A stretch of DNA of 64,000 nucleotides from Sarcocystis neurona (taxonomy: Eukaryota > Apicomplexa > Conoidasida > Eucoccidiorida > Sarcocystidae), in NCBI GenBank assembly GCA_000727475.1, contig KL647309.1:689820-753819 (forward strand). Direction: 5' to 3'. A program made the translations under genes and the position numbers. Shown in pieces: positions 49,615 to 61,828 of the stretch (its first letter is position 1; each line of letters opens with the position of its first letter). Under the pieces are notes generated by a model. It saw nothing but the letters and a program-made list of their open reading frames with translations. It made no database searches and had not been told where the DNA came from.

Positions 49615-52600
49615 TCAAGTACTCCACATGTCCGACTCCTCATCGACACCGATCATCGTCTCCCTCTCTTCCTCAACTGCTTCACGTGGACCTTGCTCTC
49701 CAAAATCAACTTGCGCCGGTGCCTGAGGAGCAGCGGCCTTTCCAGCCCTGAAGAAACGCCACACAACTTTCAGAGCGAAGCGATCACGTGATCAGTGCAC
49801 GGAGACGGCGGGACCACAGTGCTACAATCAGAATTATCGTATACCACGCGCTAAGCTCGTAGCCCATGCAAGAATCATTAGCTTTCTCAAGCGCGGAAAG
49901 AAGCGCTCACCTCAATACCACCTCGACACCGCAAACAAATGCTTATGACTGCACACTGCTACCCCGCAACCGCATCTCCTCTTCTGCACGAAGTGGCGCG
50001 TGGCGGCCAGCGGATGGTGACTGGAAAACGCTGATGAGTCACGTGGAGTCTCACTACACATCTGTGTCCCCAAATTACTGTCCTGTAGCAGAAAGGCCCA
50101 ACCGTGTCAGACGTAAACTGTCACTCTATTTATAGATGTAACAAGTGCCGTGCACACGCCAGAGGCCAGCTGCTGCTTTGCTGTCTTTCGTGTAGGCTTA
50201 CATGCCATAGTAAGCGCCGCCAGCGACGGCTCCAAGGAGCATCGCACCGCCAACAATGCCACCGGCGATTGTCGCAGCAGGCGCACCGTGCTCTTCCTCC
50301 TTCTTCGGGTGCTCTTCTTCGCCTGGAATCTTTCCTGCTTCTCCTGCGACGCCACCGCCACCAGCCTCCTCTCCTGCTCCTCCTCCTGCTCCTCCTCCTG
50401 CTCCTCCTCCTCCTGTAGGATTATCGTCGAAATGTGCGTGCAAAGACAAAAGCATTGGACATAATACTCAACAAGTATGCGCCAACGCGCCTGCGACGGT
50501 TAAAATAATGTATCAGTTCGCGACAATCAGACAATTTGGCAAACTTCGGCGGCTGCCTCCGCGGTGACTTATCGAGCTAAGTTGTACTTGCCGAAAACGC
50601 CGCGTGGCAGGGGCTAAAGTGAAGCACAAGAAAGAAACAACAGGTATACTTTGTCACGTCCATTCTCGGCGGTCTTAGCCGGCAAGTGATGCCCGCTAGA
50701 TGAAAAGAGAGCTCTGCATAATCCCAGCATGAAGCTGCTAGCAAAGTCTAGTAGCTGCAAAACGTTGCAGATTTTAACCTGGCTTACCAACGCCGCCACT
50801 CTCGACGCAGCTAGCAGGAGTGCAGCTCTCCGATTCGTAGGTAGGAAGCGGACATTTTTCGGTCGGGTAGTTAAACTTAACAGCCGTGTGTCGATCTCGA
50901 AATCCACTGCCGCATGTTCCTTGGCATTCGCTCCACTCAGTAAACGGGTACGTGCAAGGCCCTGCAACACGCACAGCACAGCTCTCGTTCATCCTCGCCG
51001 GTGAAACTCAGTGTGTTTGCACAATTGAGATCGACTAATTCTTTGACCTACGCGATCGCAGGTGTATCACAGTAAGCCCAAAGCCGGGACACAGTACAAG
51101 ACAATATGTATGGAAGGAGCTGTGACCAGGGGATTTTGGCGAAAGGTGGTGAATTGTAAAAAGGACCTTGCTTTAGCATTCTACTCCGTTGGATTACAAG
51201 GGTTCGTACCGCAGGGAAAGTGGTTGCAATCTTTAGTTTCTTCCAGTTCAGCGTGTAGTCTTCCGGCTTCTATCTGCTCTTCAATTGTTAACCCGCCGTT
51301 TGCTGCTTTCACAGGACTTGGCGTTCTGTACCGTTTCGTGACACCTTTTCCGCAGCTCACTGAACAAGGCCCCCATGCAAGCCAGTCTCCAAGTACCTCA
51401 TCCACGGGGCACGGTTGCGGGTTACAGTCTCTCTTCTGTTCTCGCCCATCAGGGTGCTGCTGTAAACAAGTTTTGCCTCCGTATTGCTGGTTCTGGAGCC
51501 AAGGGTCTCGCTGTCGCACAGAAATGCCTCCTCCGCACGTTCTAGAGCACTCACTCCACTCCCCAAAATCTCCACAGTCAGCATCTACTGGGCACGGTGT
51601 GGTATCGCAGGTTTCCTCTTCATGTTGTTCTTCTTCCGTCGCTACCTGTGCCCCTTCTTGAACCACCCGTCGGCGGGTTCGTCGGCGATTGCCGGAGCCG
51701 CATGTGACATCGCAGTCAGACCACGCACTCCATTCTCCCAGGGTTTCGGTTACACAAGGGGGGAGTTCGACTTGCCTAGTCTCTTCATACGGTATGGGCG
51801 GTGAGTGTTGTTCACAGTATAATCCCGCACCTTTCGGTGGAGGATGGTTATATTCCATACGCTGTCGTAGTTGGGTGGCGATGCCGCAAGTCGCCGATGG
51901 CTGCGACCACGGTCCCCAGTATCCGCAACCCGCGTCCTCTGGACATTCGCCCGAGTTGCAGGACTCGACGAGTTCCAGCCCCCCCATCTCCTCACACGTT
52001 CTTCCCATGAGCGCGGGGCACTCATTACAAGGCGGATCACCTGGTAGAGGATCAGACAGCTGTTGCCGAGTTTTTTTGCGTACGCCTTCCCCGCAAGAGA
52101 CGGAGCAAGTGGACCAGTCGCTCCAAGCGGAACACAGAGCATCTTTTGGAAGTTTCTTACACACCTCATCCATGACTGCAAGAACTTTGGAAGCCAAACC
52201 TGACCAGCTGCTGCTTAAGAATTGGGGACAATCGTCACGTGTGCAGCCGCACACGTATTGACACTCCGTTGCATCTGCGTTGCCGACACCAACTACAAAA
52301 ATTTGAATGCCAGCCTCGCGTGCCTGTCGTGCACTAACTAAAGTCTTCGACCTCTCTGTGGAACTCCCGTCGGTCAGAAGCACAATTACCTTGGGTACCC
52401 GCTGCCTGGCTCCCGTACCAGATACAAGATACGAGCGTGCTTTATCCAGCGCAGAGTGCGTCATAGTGGATGAACCGGAGGCGTAAGACATGTTCAACAC
52501 GGCGCGTATCGCTTTTGCCTGGTTGGTAGCCGCTTCACTGCTGAACTTCCACAAGCTACGGACCTTGTGTCCATAAGCAACAGCTGCAACGTGAACTTCA

Positions 52601-53604
52601 GCCTCAGAAATGGGGAGCAGTTTGAGGAAATCGGCAAGAAATGATCGAACATTTCTGAAGTTCATGGATCCAATTGACCCGGACTCGTCTACGACCAAAA
52701 CCATGTCTAGTACCTTTGTACATTGATCCATTTGCTCAGGTGCGCCCGCCGGTTCTCCGGACACCGAAGACGGCTCAAGTGTACGTTTGAATCTCGAAAA
52801 TCCTGCCTCTGAGAACAAACGCATGTTGTAGAAAATGAACAATTAACTGAAATTGCTAGTGCCTGCGCAGAAAAAGACAGTTGTAGTGTATGAACGAAAA
52901 GCACGCTACAACAGGTCACAGAGAATTCATCAGTAACTATCACTCTGTGAGTTTTTCACTGTGTCACTTTTGTTGAGCCGGCAAGTTACCACGATGCGAA
53001 CCTGCCAGACAGCCAAACAAGCATTTTCTCCTGTCAATTCCCTGTAGCGCAGGATGCTAGTATAACTTCAAGTCGCCGCACGCCAACACAACTAGGCGTC
53101 CGGCTCTTCCTGTAAATAGGTTTTCAATGATACTGCAGCCTGTGCGTGTCGGGCAGAAACGAACACTGAGATGTAGAGATCGACGGTAAATCATTGCTGC
53201 TCGAGAGACCGTTTTCGTCCAGCTTGCGCCGCTTCTACATATGGAGCGAATATGCCAAGCTGATGGTCCATAATGGATTAATCAGCTTTGCATCAGCAAA
53301 CATGTCTCGAGCAGCTGCCTGCGCTTTCTAGCGAGGACGGTGTGACATTCGGTGTGGGATACACGAAGTAATTTTGCTTACTGGAGAAAATTTTTGGGAA
53401 CGAGAAGGCAATGGAATTCTGTATCATCGTGTGCGTGACGCCAAGGAAAATAGAGACCCACAACAAGGGTGCTGCGCGGTGGAAGCGCCTCGCAGGAGCG
53501 GAAGGCGAATGCTCTGCATTACCGCGCCGTCTCAAGTTTATTGTCCCCCGGTAAGAAGCGGTTGACAAGCACGGGTTGCTCGTCCGGTCTTGTGGGAAAG
53601 CCAT
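49615..53604 (-). CDS. MIC1: Micronemal TRAP/MIC2-type adhesin (Eimeria MIC1-like)
   Basis: A type I membrane adhesin that links host-cell receptors to the gliding motor and is released from micronemes. Exon 2 (51210-52808, or 52802) holds a vWA domain with MIDAS residues DESGSIG, a Thr in SSTMTHS and LTDGSS. It then carries five TSP1 modules, including WSDWSTCSVSCGEG, WSAWSDCDVTCGSG, FGEWSECSRTCGGG and WLAWGPCSVSCGKG; the second module is degenerate. Exon 3 (50788-50961) carries a sixth, FTEWSECQGTCGSG. Exon 4 (50202-50412) has a Gly-rich spacer and a membrane helix with IAGGIVGGAML, the type cut by rhomboid proteases. Exon 5 (49615-49747) gives an acidic tail ending DESDMWST with a near-terminal Trp. 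Phases agree at all these joints. Exon 1 (53382-53604) is provisional: a GTAAGC donor of the right phase follows a hydrophobic stretch near LLWVSIFLGV that could be a recessed signal peptide. The predicted product is ~779 residues. The name follows Eimeria usage; Toxoplasma MIC1 is an unrelated lectin. Confidence 0.9.
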
Positions 53605-55271
53605 TTTCCGTCGGTGTGAGTCTCGCGGCAAAAATATCCCTAAAACGAAACACACTCTTCAATCTAAAGAGAGACTCGAGTGTTCCTCTGGATGACAGAC
53701 TAGCTACCTAGAGCGAGTGATCGCCCTTGTGGTCGCGTGACCACTGAAGCTTTAGGGCTGAACAACGTCCAGCTCGATGCGCAATTAAGAAGCCTAGCAG
53801 TTACGTGTCCAACGCAAGACCTGTTTTCCCAGAGGTGTGAAACATCAGGATCTGTTCAGAGTTGAGATTCCCTAGAAACAGCCACACGTCTCACCCTGAG
53901 TCGCCACTGCAGTGTTTTCTGCTGATTACACGCTTGATCCTTCGGACGGACTGCAGACTTGCGCAGCTGCACGCACTTCGAGTGCGTTCGGCGCGCCTCA
54001 AGATCGATGTGCTGATAGGTCGCATAATAGGCGGTCGCAGACACAGCGAGCGTTTCTGCGACGTATCGTACGCATTGAGGTGCCTAGGCTGGGCAAATAA
54101 AAGGGTTGTCAGCCACCCTTTTGGTAGCTGCTCCCGCTGGTCCTTTAATAAAGTGGATACATTATTATAAAAGTGACACACTCTACAAAATCCCCGCGCT
54201 TCACGCTAAATTTGCCATCAGCGGTGGAGGGCACGTCTCAACAATGCAAGACATAATAACGTCTGGAACAACAATTACTTCCGTATTCGCAGGTGTCACT
54301 GTATCGACCACGCCACCCGCAGTTCACAGCATGGTCTTTCGACACTTGCAGGAAGAATGCTTCAGCGATCGTAGCGATCCACAAATACTGAGGAGCAACG
54401 TCCGGTTCACAGTCGGTCGCGGACGGGCGACAGTCAAAACGGTAACATGGGTGACAGAGACACTGGCAGGCTATGAATGCCAACGTACTGCCAGCTCGTG
54501 TAGGCACAATGGGTGCGATACAATTCTTTGACAGAAATGGAAACGACTCCGCATGACAGTTTCAGGCGTGTCACCAAAAGAAGTTCGTATGTAGATTGGA
54601 GTTAACTACAATTATAAGGTACAGGCACCCCGTGCCTGCGGAGCCTGACATCGCAAAAACCTCATCACATCCTGCAAAACTCCACTGATCCAGTTAAACA
54701 ATTTTATTCAGTATGCACTGCCACGAAACCACGGAGCAGCCAGCGGAAAACTGTGTCAACAGCTGTGCTGAACGGTGTTTTTCCGATAGAGACTGCGACG
54801 GCATGACGCCGGTGAGCTTGCGTATTGAGAATGCTAAGGGTAATTCATTCATCGCATCTGCCAGGGCACTTGATTGGACTCCGAATAACAGTCCTCCCGC
54901 AGAGAAGCGCCTGACCACGTAGACAGCGTAAGATGTGCTCACCTTTACTGCGTCTTTTGAAAAAATGAGGAACATGGTAATGCGCCGCGGCAACTGAGAA
55001 GCCTCGGAGACATCCTACACGAAACCTTCAAATTGCCGATTTTTCGCAAGTGAGGAACGTCGGCTGCCCCATGTAGGCGACCCACTTCGCGCAGAAGTGT
55101 CTGCAATTTAAGTTTGAAACAGTAAACAACTTTCGCAGAGGCGTTCTCTACGGGTTATAGTTAGCGACGAATAGATTGGCTGACGCAACACTGAAGGACA
55201 CAGTGCACCGCGGAATGTAACATGAGCTGCGTCAATCAGAACAACAGCGGCGTCTCTACACGGAGAGGGTG

Positions 55272-55310
55272 GACACAGACGTGCTGCTTTCTTGGCAGCA
55301 CGTCTGTGTC
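55272..55310. repeat. Perfect 16-bp inverted repeat with 7-nt loop
   Basis: Stem gacacagacgtgctgc (55272-55287), loop tttcttg (55288-55294), complementary stem gcagcacgtctgtgtc (55295-55310). There are no mismatches, and pairing stops exactly at both outer ends. It lies in otherwise plain sequence outside any supported gene. Confidence 0.95.
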
Positions 55311-57109
55311 AGCGTCTATCACAGAGGTGTCCCGCGGCACTGCTGGGCCACGTGGTGCGCGAGGAATACGTATATATATACGGGGTTTCTTGGATGAACG
55401 GTATATAGTGTACTTGGTAAGTTTGGCTGGCCGTCCTTGTGACGCTGTCTTCAATAATCTCTAACATAAGACGAATTTGTGCGCAACACCAGAAACTTGT
55501 ACGGATCTCCTGCCAAGCACGAACTGTTTGCTTTATTCAGCCAGGTGCAGCCGCAGGTTGTCCAGCATCTAAATAAAAGGTCTCAACAGGGATGATGCAG
55601 GCGGGGACTGCATGAAGATGAAGACATGTTCGTATCACGCTAAAGGGGAAATTCCTACTTTCAAATAAAGTTCAACTGCAGGCAGCAGGGCAGTAAGCGA
55701 TAACAACTGTCTCACACGTTCTGCACACGACCGTACTGGCAAAGCGCAGCAGCAGGGAACCTTAGTGTTTTGCTTACGACATCTTCTGGACATCATGATG
55801 GAATGTACTAGATTGTAGACTTCGGAGTCGCTGGTTGTGCAGTAGGGCTCGCTCACGAAATCGTATATGCACAGTTCAGCCTAGCAGGACGTGTCCTCCC
55901 ACTCCTACGGCCTTCCACGGGGCGGCTCCGCCGCGGTCTGGAAGACGTTACGTCGGAACGGATTCATCGTGTCTCCAAGCAAGTCTTAGGTCCTTGTAAA
56001 GTCTGCGGGAGAGTGCGCAAGCTACCATCGCCCACCCCGTCATGTCTGTATCCGACCATTCACAGAGAACACGGAAGCGCAGAGTAAGGTGGTCGAATTA
56101 CGTCCCGTGCTAGTTGGTGTTTTCATTGTTCCATCTCGTGTTTCTAGGTGGGCACCTAGTGGGGTTGCAGTTGTACCTCGAGTTACACTTACAAACAAGT
56201 CAGCTGCGATTTCCTTTGTACGCCGCCACCGAAGTCGTCATGTGCCCGGTTCCCTGTGTTGGTGAAGTGACCTGGAGTGCCATCTAGCAACGGTGCCCAC
56301 TTAATGAATGCTTCGGAGCTGGCGTGCTTACACATGTAGCTGCCTGCTCCTTTTCCGCAACTTGTCGTGGTCACGTGCTCGACTAGTCGCCCATACTGGA
56401 TGACAGCATCACGAAAGATACGACCTTCGCATCATGTAAAATTTGTGTGTCCCTTTAAGTGGCGCACCACACTGTAGTGCCGAAGTGCCGTATTCACCCC
56501 TAGAGCCTCTACTCGAGCTCAACATCGTTTCACGGCAGTTTTAAGTGTTGTAGACAGGCAGGTGGACAGCGCTGTGACAGGATAATCAGTTAACCAGTGA
56601 GTGCCGCCGCAGTTTGAGAAGCGCATTCACAACCGCCTCACACAACCTGTCGCACGCTGTGCGGCGTAACACCGAACGGTCTAAGTTTGCTTCTTGCACT
56701 TTATGGGGAATTTAAAACGGCAACACACTGCGCTTCCCCACCATTTTTATCGATTGTATTCTCTGAGGCACCCGCCATTATAGCTGCACCTCTGCTGTTC
56801 GCGATCGACCACCACAGCGACGCCCTGGGTAGGATTATCGGATCCTGCTTCACTTTGAAACATTTGGATTGAAATTCACGTTGCTCCCGAATTCCCTTCG
56901 GAGATTTTGCACAACTCGCCCGTGGATGTGTGACAAATAGCCCTCGCCCGTCTTCGTAAATTTTGGAAGCGCGTGGCGGACGACAGCATCTTCCCTCCGT
57001 TAGTGGGCCTGCGTATGAACCACGCACGCATGCTCCGCAGCGGCTTCTGGGTGCTCCGCCACACTAGGATCGATGCAAGTTTTGTGGTGGCACAGGTTGT
57101 AGTTGTCGC

Positions 57110-57292
57110 TACGTCTAAGCGACTTGGTTCGCACCACTTGCCAACGACAGGTGTATCGTCTTTTGTCAGCTCCTCCTCAGCAGTAGCGGTGCCGTGATTT
57201 CTACGTCTGAGTGGCTTCGTTCGCACCAATCGCCAGCGACAGGTGTATAATCTTTGCCGCACTCCTCGCCAGCAGTAGCGGGAACGTGTTCG
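57110..57292. repeat. ~91-bp tandem duplication
   Basis: Two copies starting near 57110 and 57202. Shared blocks are tacgtct(a/g)ag, cttcgttcgcacca-type, cgacaggtgtat and cagcagtagcgg. On the minus strand both copies can be read as a related ~30-residue unit containing TPV(V/A)G(K/D)WCE, but the two copies fall in different frames because the period is not a multiple of three. Confidence 0.8.
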
Positions 57293-57831
57293 CTTCCCCG
57301 GCTCCCGCTACTCAGTCTGCACATGTGAGGCGATACGTGCTGTGGCGACTTCATACTTCGACTGTACACAATGGGCCTCAATTACCGTACTCTCTCGATA
57401 CCACCGTATATGTTGCCAATAGATGAAACATTTTCTGGTTGCTTTGAAGTGTCTATTCGGAAGTCCTCGGCGTACAGCGTAGGCATGTGTCGGCGTCGTA
57501 TGCTGCAAAATTAGAACACTTTTCTGATAGTCAGCCGGTGTTTACAGGTTTGTTTTGGAAAACCAAGTATCTCCACTTGTAAGAAGACGCTTTTGCAACC
57601 CGGTGAGCTCCGCCTTTAAATGTTCTGAGACCACTCGTGGACGCAGCGGGGCGGTGTGAAGCTGCATTGCTGATGAGAGCGCTTAGGTCACAAGACGTTT
57701 ACTCCCGCATATAGACGTTCAGGACCGTACGGTGACGCGGCGTGACCTGCTTGCATCGGCACCAGCGCCACTTCAAAAGAGGTAGCGCAAACTCAGCTGC
57801 CGCCCCGGAAGCAACAATAGTAGTGCAGACA

Positions 57832-59860
57832 TGTCTTTCGGAGAAAAGATCAAGCAACGGCGGTTGAAGGGAGAAGCTGAGGAGGCTGTCTATGAGTGAG
57901 TCGCTTGTTTGGCGTCACCTGTGCGAATGACCTCACCCGTGAATACCCGACACCAAAGTTGAGCACAAGATATAGCTTCTAACCCAGAATGTCCGACCAT
58001 TTTTAGCGGTGCCTTAAACACAGGTCGTGTCCTTTTCTCGTGCTTAAGCGGTTTCAAGTTCTTACCGTGCTTAAAACGGTATGCTAATATACATAAAGCC
58101 TTGCATGTGTAGTCAAGCATGAAACGATTGGGCGCGCGTCCCGCAGCTTCGATGGACGGTAGCGGCTAGACGTATGCTAGTGGTTGTCACTTGTCGTGAG
58201 ATCGCCGATGTTCAACTGCTCCACTGTGAAAAAGCCCGTACTTAAGTACAGACAGTAGTACCATTGTTTTCATTTCGCAGGGAGCTCTAACAGCTCAATT
58301 GTCAGCTGCACTGACTGCGTTGCGCTATATCCCTGCTGTACAAATGGACTTCGTGCTAGAGATAGTGTAGTGATCTCGACAGTGGAGGAAGAAATCATAA
58401 TGATAGTAGGCCTGGTAGCCTTATTGGCCGCAGAGCCGGAATTGACCAGCGACCATCTACACGAGATTTGGCCCTTCACTGCAAGCGGACAGGAAAAGTG
58501 GTCCAAACAGGGAGTGCTGCGCCTTACTTTTCTTGTCGGTGTGGCGTGTGCCTACATCATACCTGTGAGCAGCGAAATCGACGGTGCTTGCAATTCGCCT
58601 AATAAACACGTGTTTGCTATTTGAAGATCGTTGCGTTCCCTTTGGGAAGTTACGCGCTTTTTGCTGCAGTCGTCGCTCCCAATTGATGTGCGTGTAACGG
58701 GGTGCTCAGGGCCTTCGGAAAAAGAAAGCAGGAATTCAAAGAGGGGAAGAAAATTGTGTACCAAACGGCCGTTTGCGAAAGCCTTGCGCAAAAGATTCAG
58801 ACAGCATGCGACCCCGCCCCTTTAGAGCGTAAGTGACATTCCAGTCGATGGAGCAGAGCTGATTTCCCTGTAGGTGACACCGGAGAGAATCCGTGTTGCT
58901 CGAGTCATTTGAGTACTTTTTCGGGGTCGCCGACATATGAGCCAGTGTAGGAAACTTCTTAGCAGCGTGCGGGTAGCCAAGCTGAGCCACATTGTACGTA
59001 CGCAGCCCTTTGAGTGTTGTGCTGGTGAGCACACCAGTTTGCGAGTCGGAGTGCCGACATGTTCATGGCGAGAAAAGTGTTGCTCTATCAGCGGTGAAGC
59101 CTGGGGACGCGGCATCTGCGTACGGTCCTTGAACGCTGCACAAGCCGGGTCTGTGTCCTGTTCTTTCTCTAGCATGTCCGGTTGAGTTCCCCCCTGACGC
59201 TAACCTCACGCCGGAGCAGCAAGCGAAGGTGTCAGAAGCCCCTCCTTCGCCTCCTCCTCCGCCCCAGACTGCAACTCGGTATGAATGGGTACGTGTTCAG
59301 TCCAAAATTGTTAGACTGCTGCTTGTCTAGTTGCTCCGTCTGTGTTGGTTTGCTTTTTGAGACGGGGACGCTTGCATAGGCGGGGCGAGCCGCTTGATTC
59401 GCGTCTGCACGGGCCTGTCGATTATGTTAATGCGTCTGGTTACAGACTTCAAAAAGCATCAAATTTCGACACAACAGGAACAGCCCAGAAGTGGTGGAGC
59501 GCGCGAAGCAGCTCGTGAACGAGCTGCGTGTCAATCGACAGGTGGCTTTACGGATCGCTCTTCTGTACGAGTATGACGACCTGGAAAACGGTGAGCTACG
59601 CCAAAGATCCAGGCGCTTCTTCAGACTTGTTCTGTGGAGTGTTTAACTCTGTATTTGCTAGCTGCGATCCAGTGACACCTAGGTGCGGGTTGTGAGGGCC
59701 ACCGTGCAACGTAAAAAAAGAATCTTCTGTCTAAACAATCCCACAGCCTCTGCGAGTACTGTTCACTACGTCAGCGTGATCCGTACGTGGTGAGTTGGCG
59801 CTCTTCTATAGGGAGGAGAATTCTCCAGATTTACCGGGGAGCCATGGAGAAGATGAAACA
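57832..59860 (+). CDS. Unrecognised multi-exon gene candidate
   Basis: Several strong splice sites on the plus strand suggest a gene. ATG at 57832 opens MSFGEKIKQRRLKGEAEEAV and meets a GTGAGT donor after 57895 (phase 2). An exon at about 59173-59288 follows a pyrimidine-rich tttctctag acceptor and encodes FPPDANLTPEQQAKV, a Pro run and RYEW before GTACGT. An exon at 59446-59590 encodes SPEVVERAKQLVNELRVNRQ and ALLYEYDDLEN before GTGAGC. An exon at 59747-59789 ends at GTGAGT and one at 59812-59860 ends at GTAAGT. Phases agree from 59173 onward if a 22-nt intron (59790-59811) is real; otherwise translation stops at 59792. The first exon's phase does not fit the second, so an exon in 58.2-58.8 kb is probably missing. 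I do not recognise the protein: it is small, charged and helical with no signal peptide. Confidence 0.4.
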
Positions 59861-60331
59861 GTAAGTGTGAGCACTACTACGCTTTACTCCTGAGCAGTGC
59901 GCTCCATCATTCTTTTGCATTTGCTCCCCTCGCAAGACAAGCACAGCATTGCCGTGTTGCCCTTACCAATGGGTAGCACACTATGGGACAAAGTCTGGAC
60001 AGAAGCGCCACTGCAGATGTGTAAAGACTGGTGTTCGTTTGCGCGTGACCGCAACTAGCACGCACTGAAACTAGTGTTGACGAGGCCTTCCGTATTGCAT
60101 CTTTGAAAGCAAATGACCATTCTCAGGTGTACCGCCGGCGCAGCTCGCTCAGGGGGACGGCTTTGTGCGTGACGATCTGGGTTGATATGCTTCAATGTGT
60201 TTAGGGGCATTCGATGCTTGAAAGTTAATCAGAAATCGCTCAAGATTTCAAAGAAAATTATATCTCTTAATGCGCCAAAAGAATACCTGCGAATTAGGAG
60301 CGACCGGAAAGGTACGCCTTTGCAGAGCAGA

Positions 60332-60974
60332 ATGTTGCTCATGAGGATAGTTTTGTGTGCTGGCGGAAGGACGCTCCCTGTTGTGGTCTCTGCATTATGT
60401 GCAGTTTTTAGCTTAGGAGAAGCGGACTTGGATTTTCATGTTATTGAAGACGTGTATCCGGGGACGTCCGAGTCTACAGAGTTTAATGCTCTCAATAAGC
60501 GCCTCAAAACAGGTAAGCTTTATACAAAGGAGATTAGTGCCAGTTTACCGGCTATGGTGCTGGAGTCCCCGAGACCGCTTCAAGACGCTGCTACGCTTTG
60601 ACGTGTGCCCTTCAGCGTGGATGTGCAAATAGTCGTAGGTGGTTTCGATATGAAGCGTGGCGGCACCTTTGCTCGAAGAAGTGGGAGGGAATACTCCTTT
60701 CCTGTGGGAGCGATTCAGGGCGTCACGACCAGAGGTTTTTCTTTGTTGTGCAGTTGGTCAGCGGTTTCAGGAGGATCGGTGCTGCGTCATTAAGACTCTT
60801 TTCAGGACTTACAGCTTGATTTTTTCCAGAAGTCAAGACATGCAGGATCTCTGCGCCGTAGTAGACCTTTTCAAAGGAAACCACGGGCCAGCTGTGTGGC
60901 AACGCGATGCAGCTACTGCCGACGCGGTGTTTCGTGTGGAAGGCAATTTGGAGCCGATGTATAACCTTCGGTAA
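60332..60974 (+). CDS. Candidate small secreted protein, incomplete model
   Basis: ATG at 60332 (or 60341) opens a frame with a signal-peptide-like N-terminus (MRIVLCAGG, then LPVVVSALCAVFSLGEA) and runs to a GTAAGC donor after 60512 (phase 1). A middle exon may lie at about 60632-60731, where VGGFDMKRGG and YSFPVGAIQG are encoded; its best-fitting acceptor (aaatag) is weak. A last exon begins at 60840 after a strong ttttttccag acceptor and encodes DLCAVVDLFKGNHGPAVWQ and a C-terminus ending at the TAA at 60972. The middle-to-last junction was not resolved. No family was recognised. It could be continuous with the candidate ending at 59860 or be a separate gene. Confidence 0.3.
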
Positions 60975-61828
60975 CGTCCGTAATAGTGAGCCTCGAAATT
61001 CAAGGTGGCCAGCGTAACCAGCGTACGACAAGACGTTCGTTCCTCTGGAAAGAGAAATACTAATCTGTCTTGTCAGATATAAGCGCATTAATTCCGTGTG
61101 TACACTTTAAAATCTCTGCGTGGTCACTTGTAGACTGACTATATATAAGAAATACAGAAAGATAGAGATGTACGTACATACGTGTGCGGAAGGGCAGGTT
61201 GTGAGCTCTCTACGTTATCAGGTGTGCCCCTTCCCTTCACATCGTAAAGCAGTTGCCGCCCATTTTGGCGGTAGGCTGCCCTGGGCGGAGCAGAGTGGCA
61301 CCCCATACATAGCGTGCGTGTGTGTTCGTTCCCGGGTTCATGTCGCTGCGCGTACGCCGCTTCGGCTCTGCCGCAAAACCCCTTTTGCGAAAGGAGAGTG
61401 TGACCGACCTACAGGTATTTATTTCACGTTGAACTTTTTGTATGCACGTAGTGGCTGCGCGACCGTGCGTACTGTAATCTCCAAGAGCACCACGCGCTGC
61501 AGAGCCTCCCGTGTTACTATTGAACAAGTGCGTTACGAATATCCGAGTTCGGCATTCTAATCAGGTGAGCCGCAGGTAGGACGGGGGATGTGCCCTCCCT
61601 CAATCACGAATGGTTTGTTCAAGCGAAACGTACGGTGTATACACCATTTTATGCACGTGTGATGTCAAATTTCACTCCAGCAGTGCCTGCAGTTTTCCAA
61701 CACGAGCAGCTCACGGCGTCCCAGACAGGTGGACCAGCGTAGGGGAACACATTAACGTTGTGGGGTGCCACCGCTCAGCTCTCTGCAGCGCGCCCTACTA
61801 GTCAATACAGAAACAAACGACCAATTAT

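Larger units (their letters stand above)
53720..57830. other. Gene-poor stretch upstream of the adhesin
   Basis: No gene could be supported. Two plus-strand frames (54106-54531 and 54713-54922) each contain a cysteine-rich patch with a shared CFSDR motif. A perfect hairpin lies at 55272-55310 and a tandem duplication at about 57110-57292. Confidence 0.4.

Noticed and set aside
50256..50567. Ala/Pro/Ser-rich plus-strand frame
   Set aside because: It is the complement of adhesin exon 4, whose Gly/Glu-rich spacer and membrane helix are phase-consistent with the neighbouring exons.
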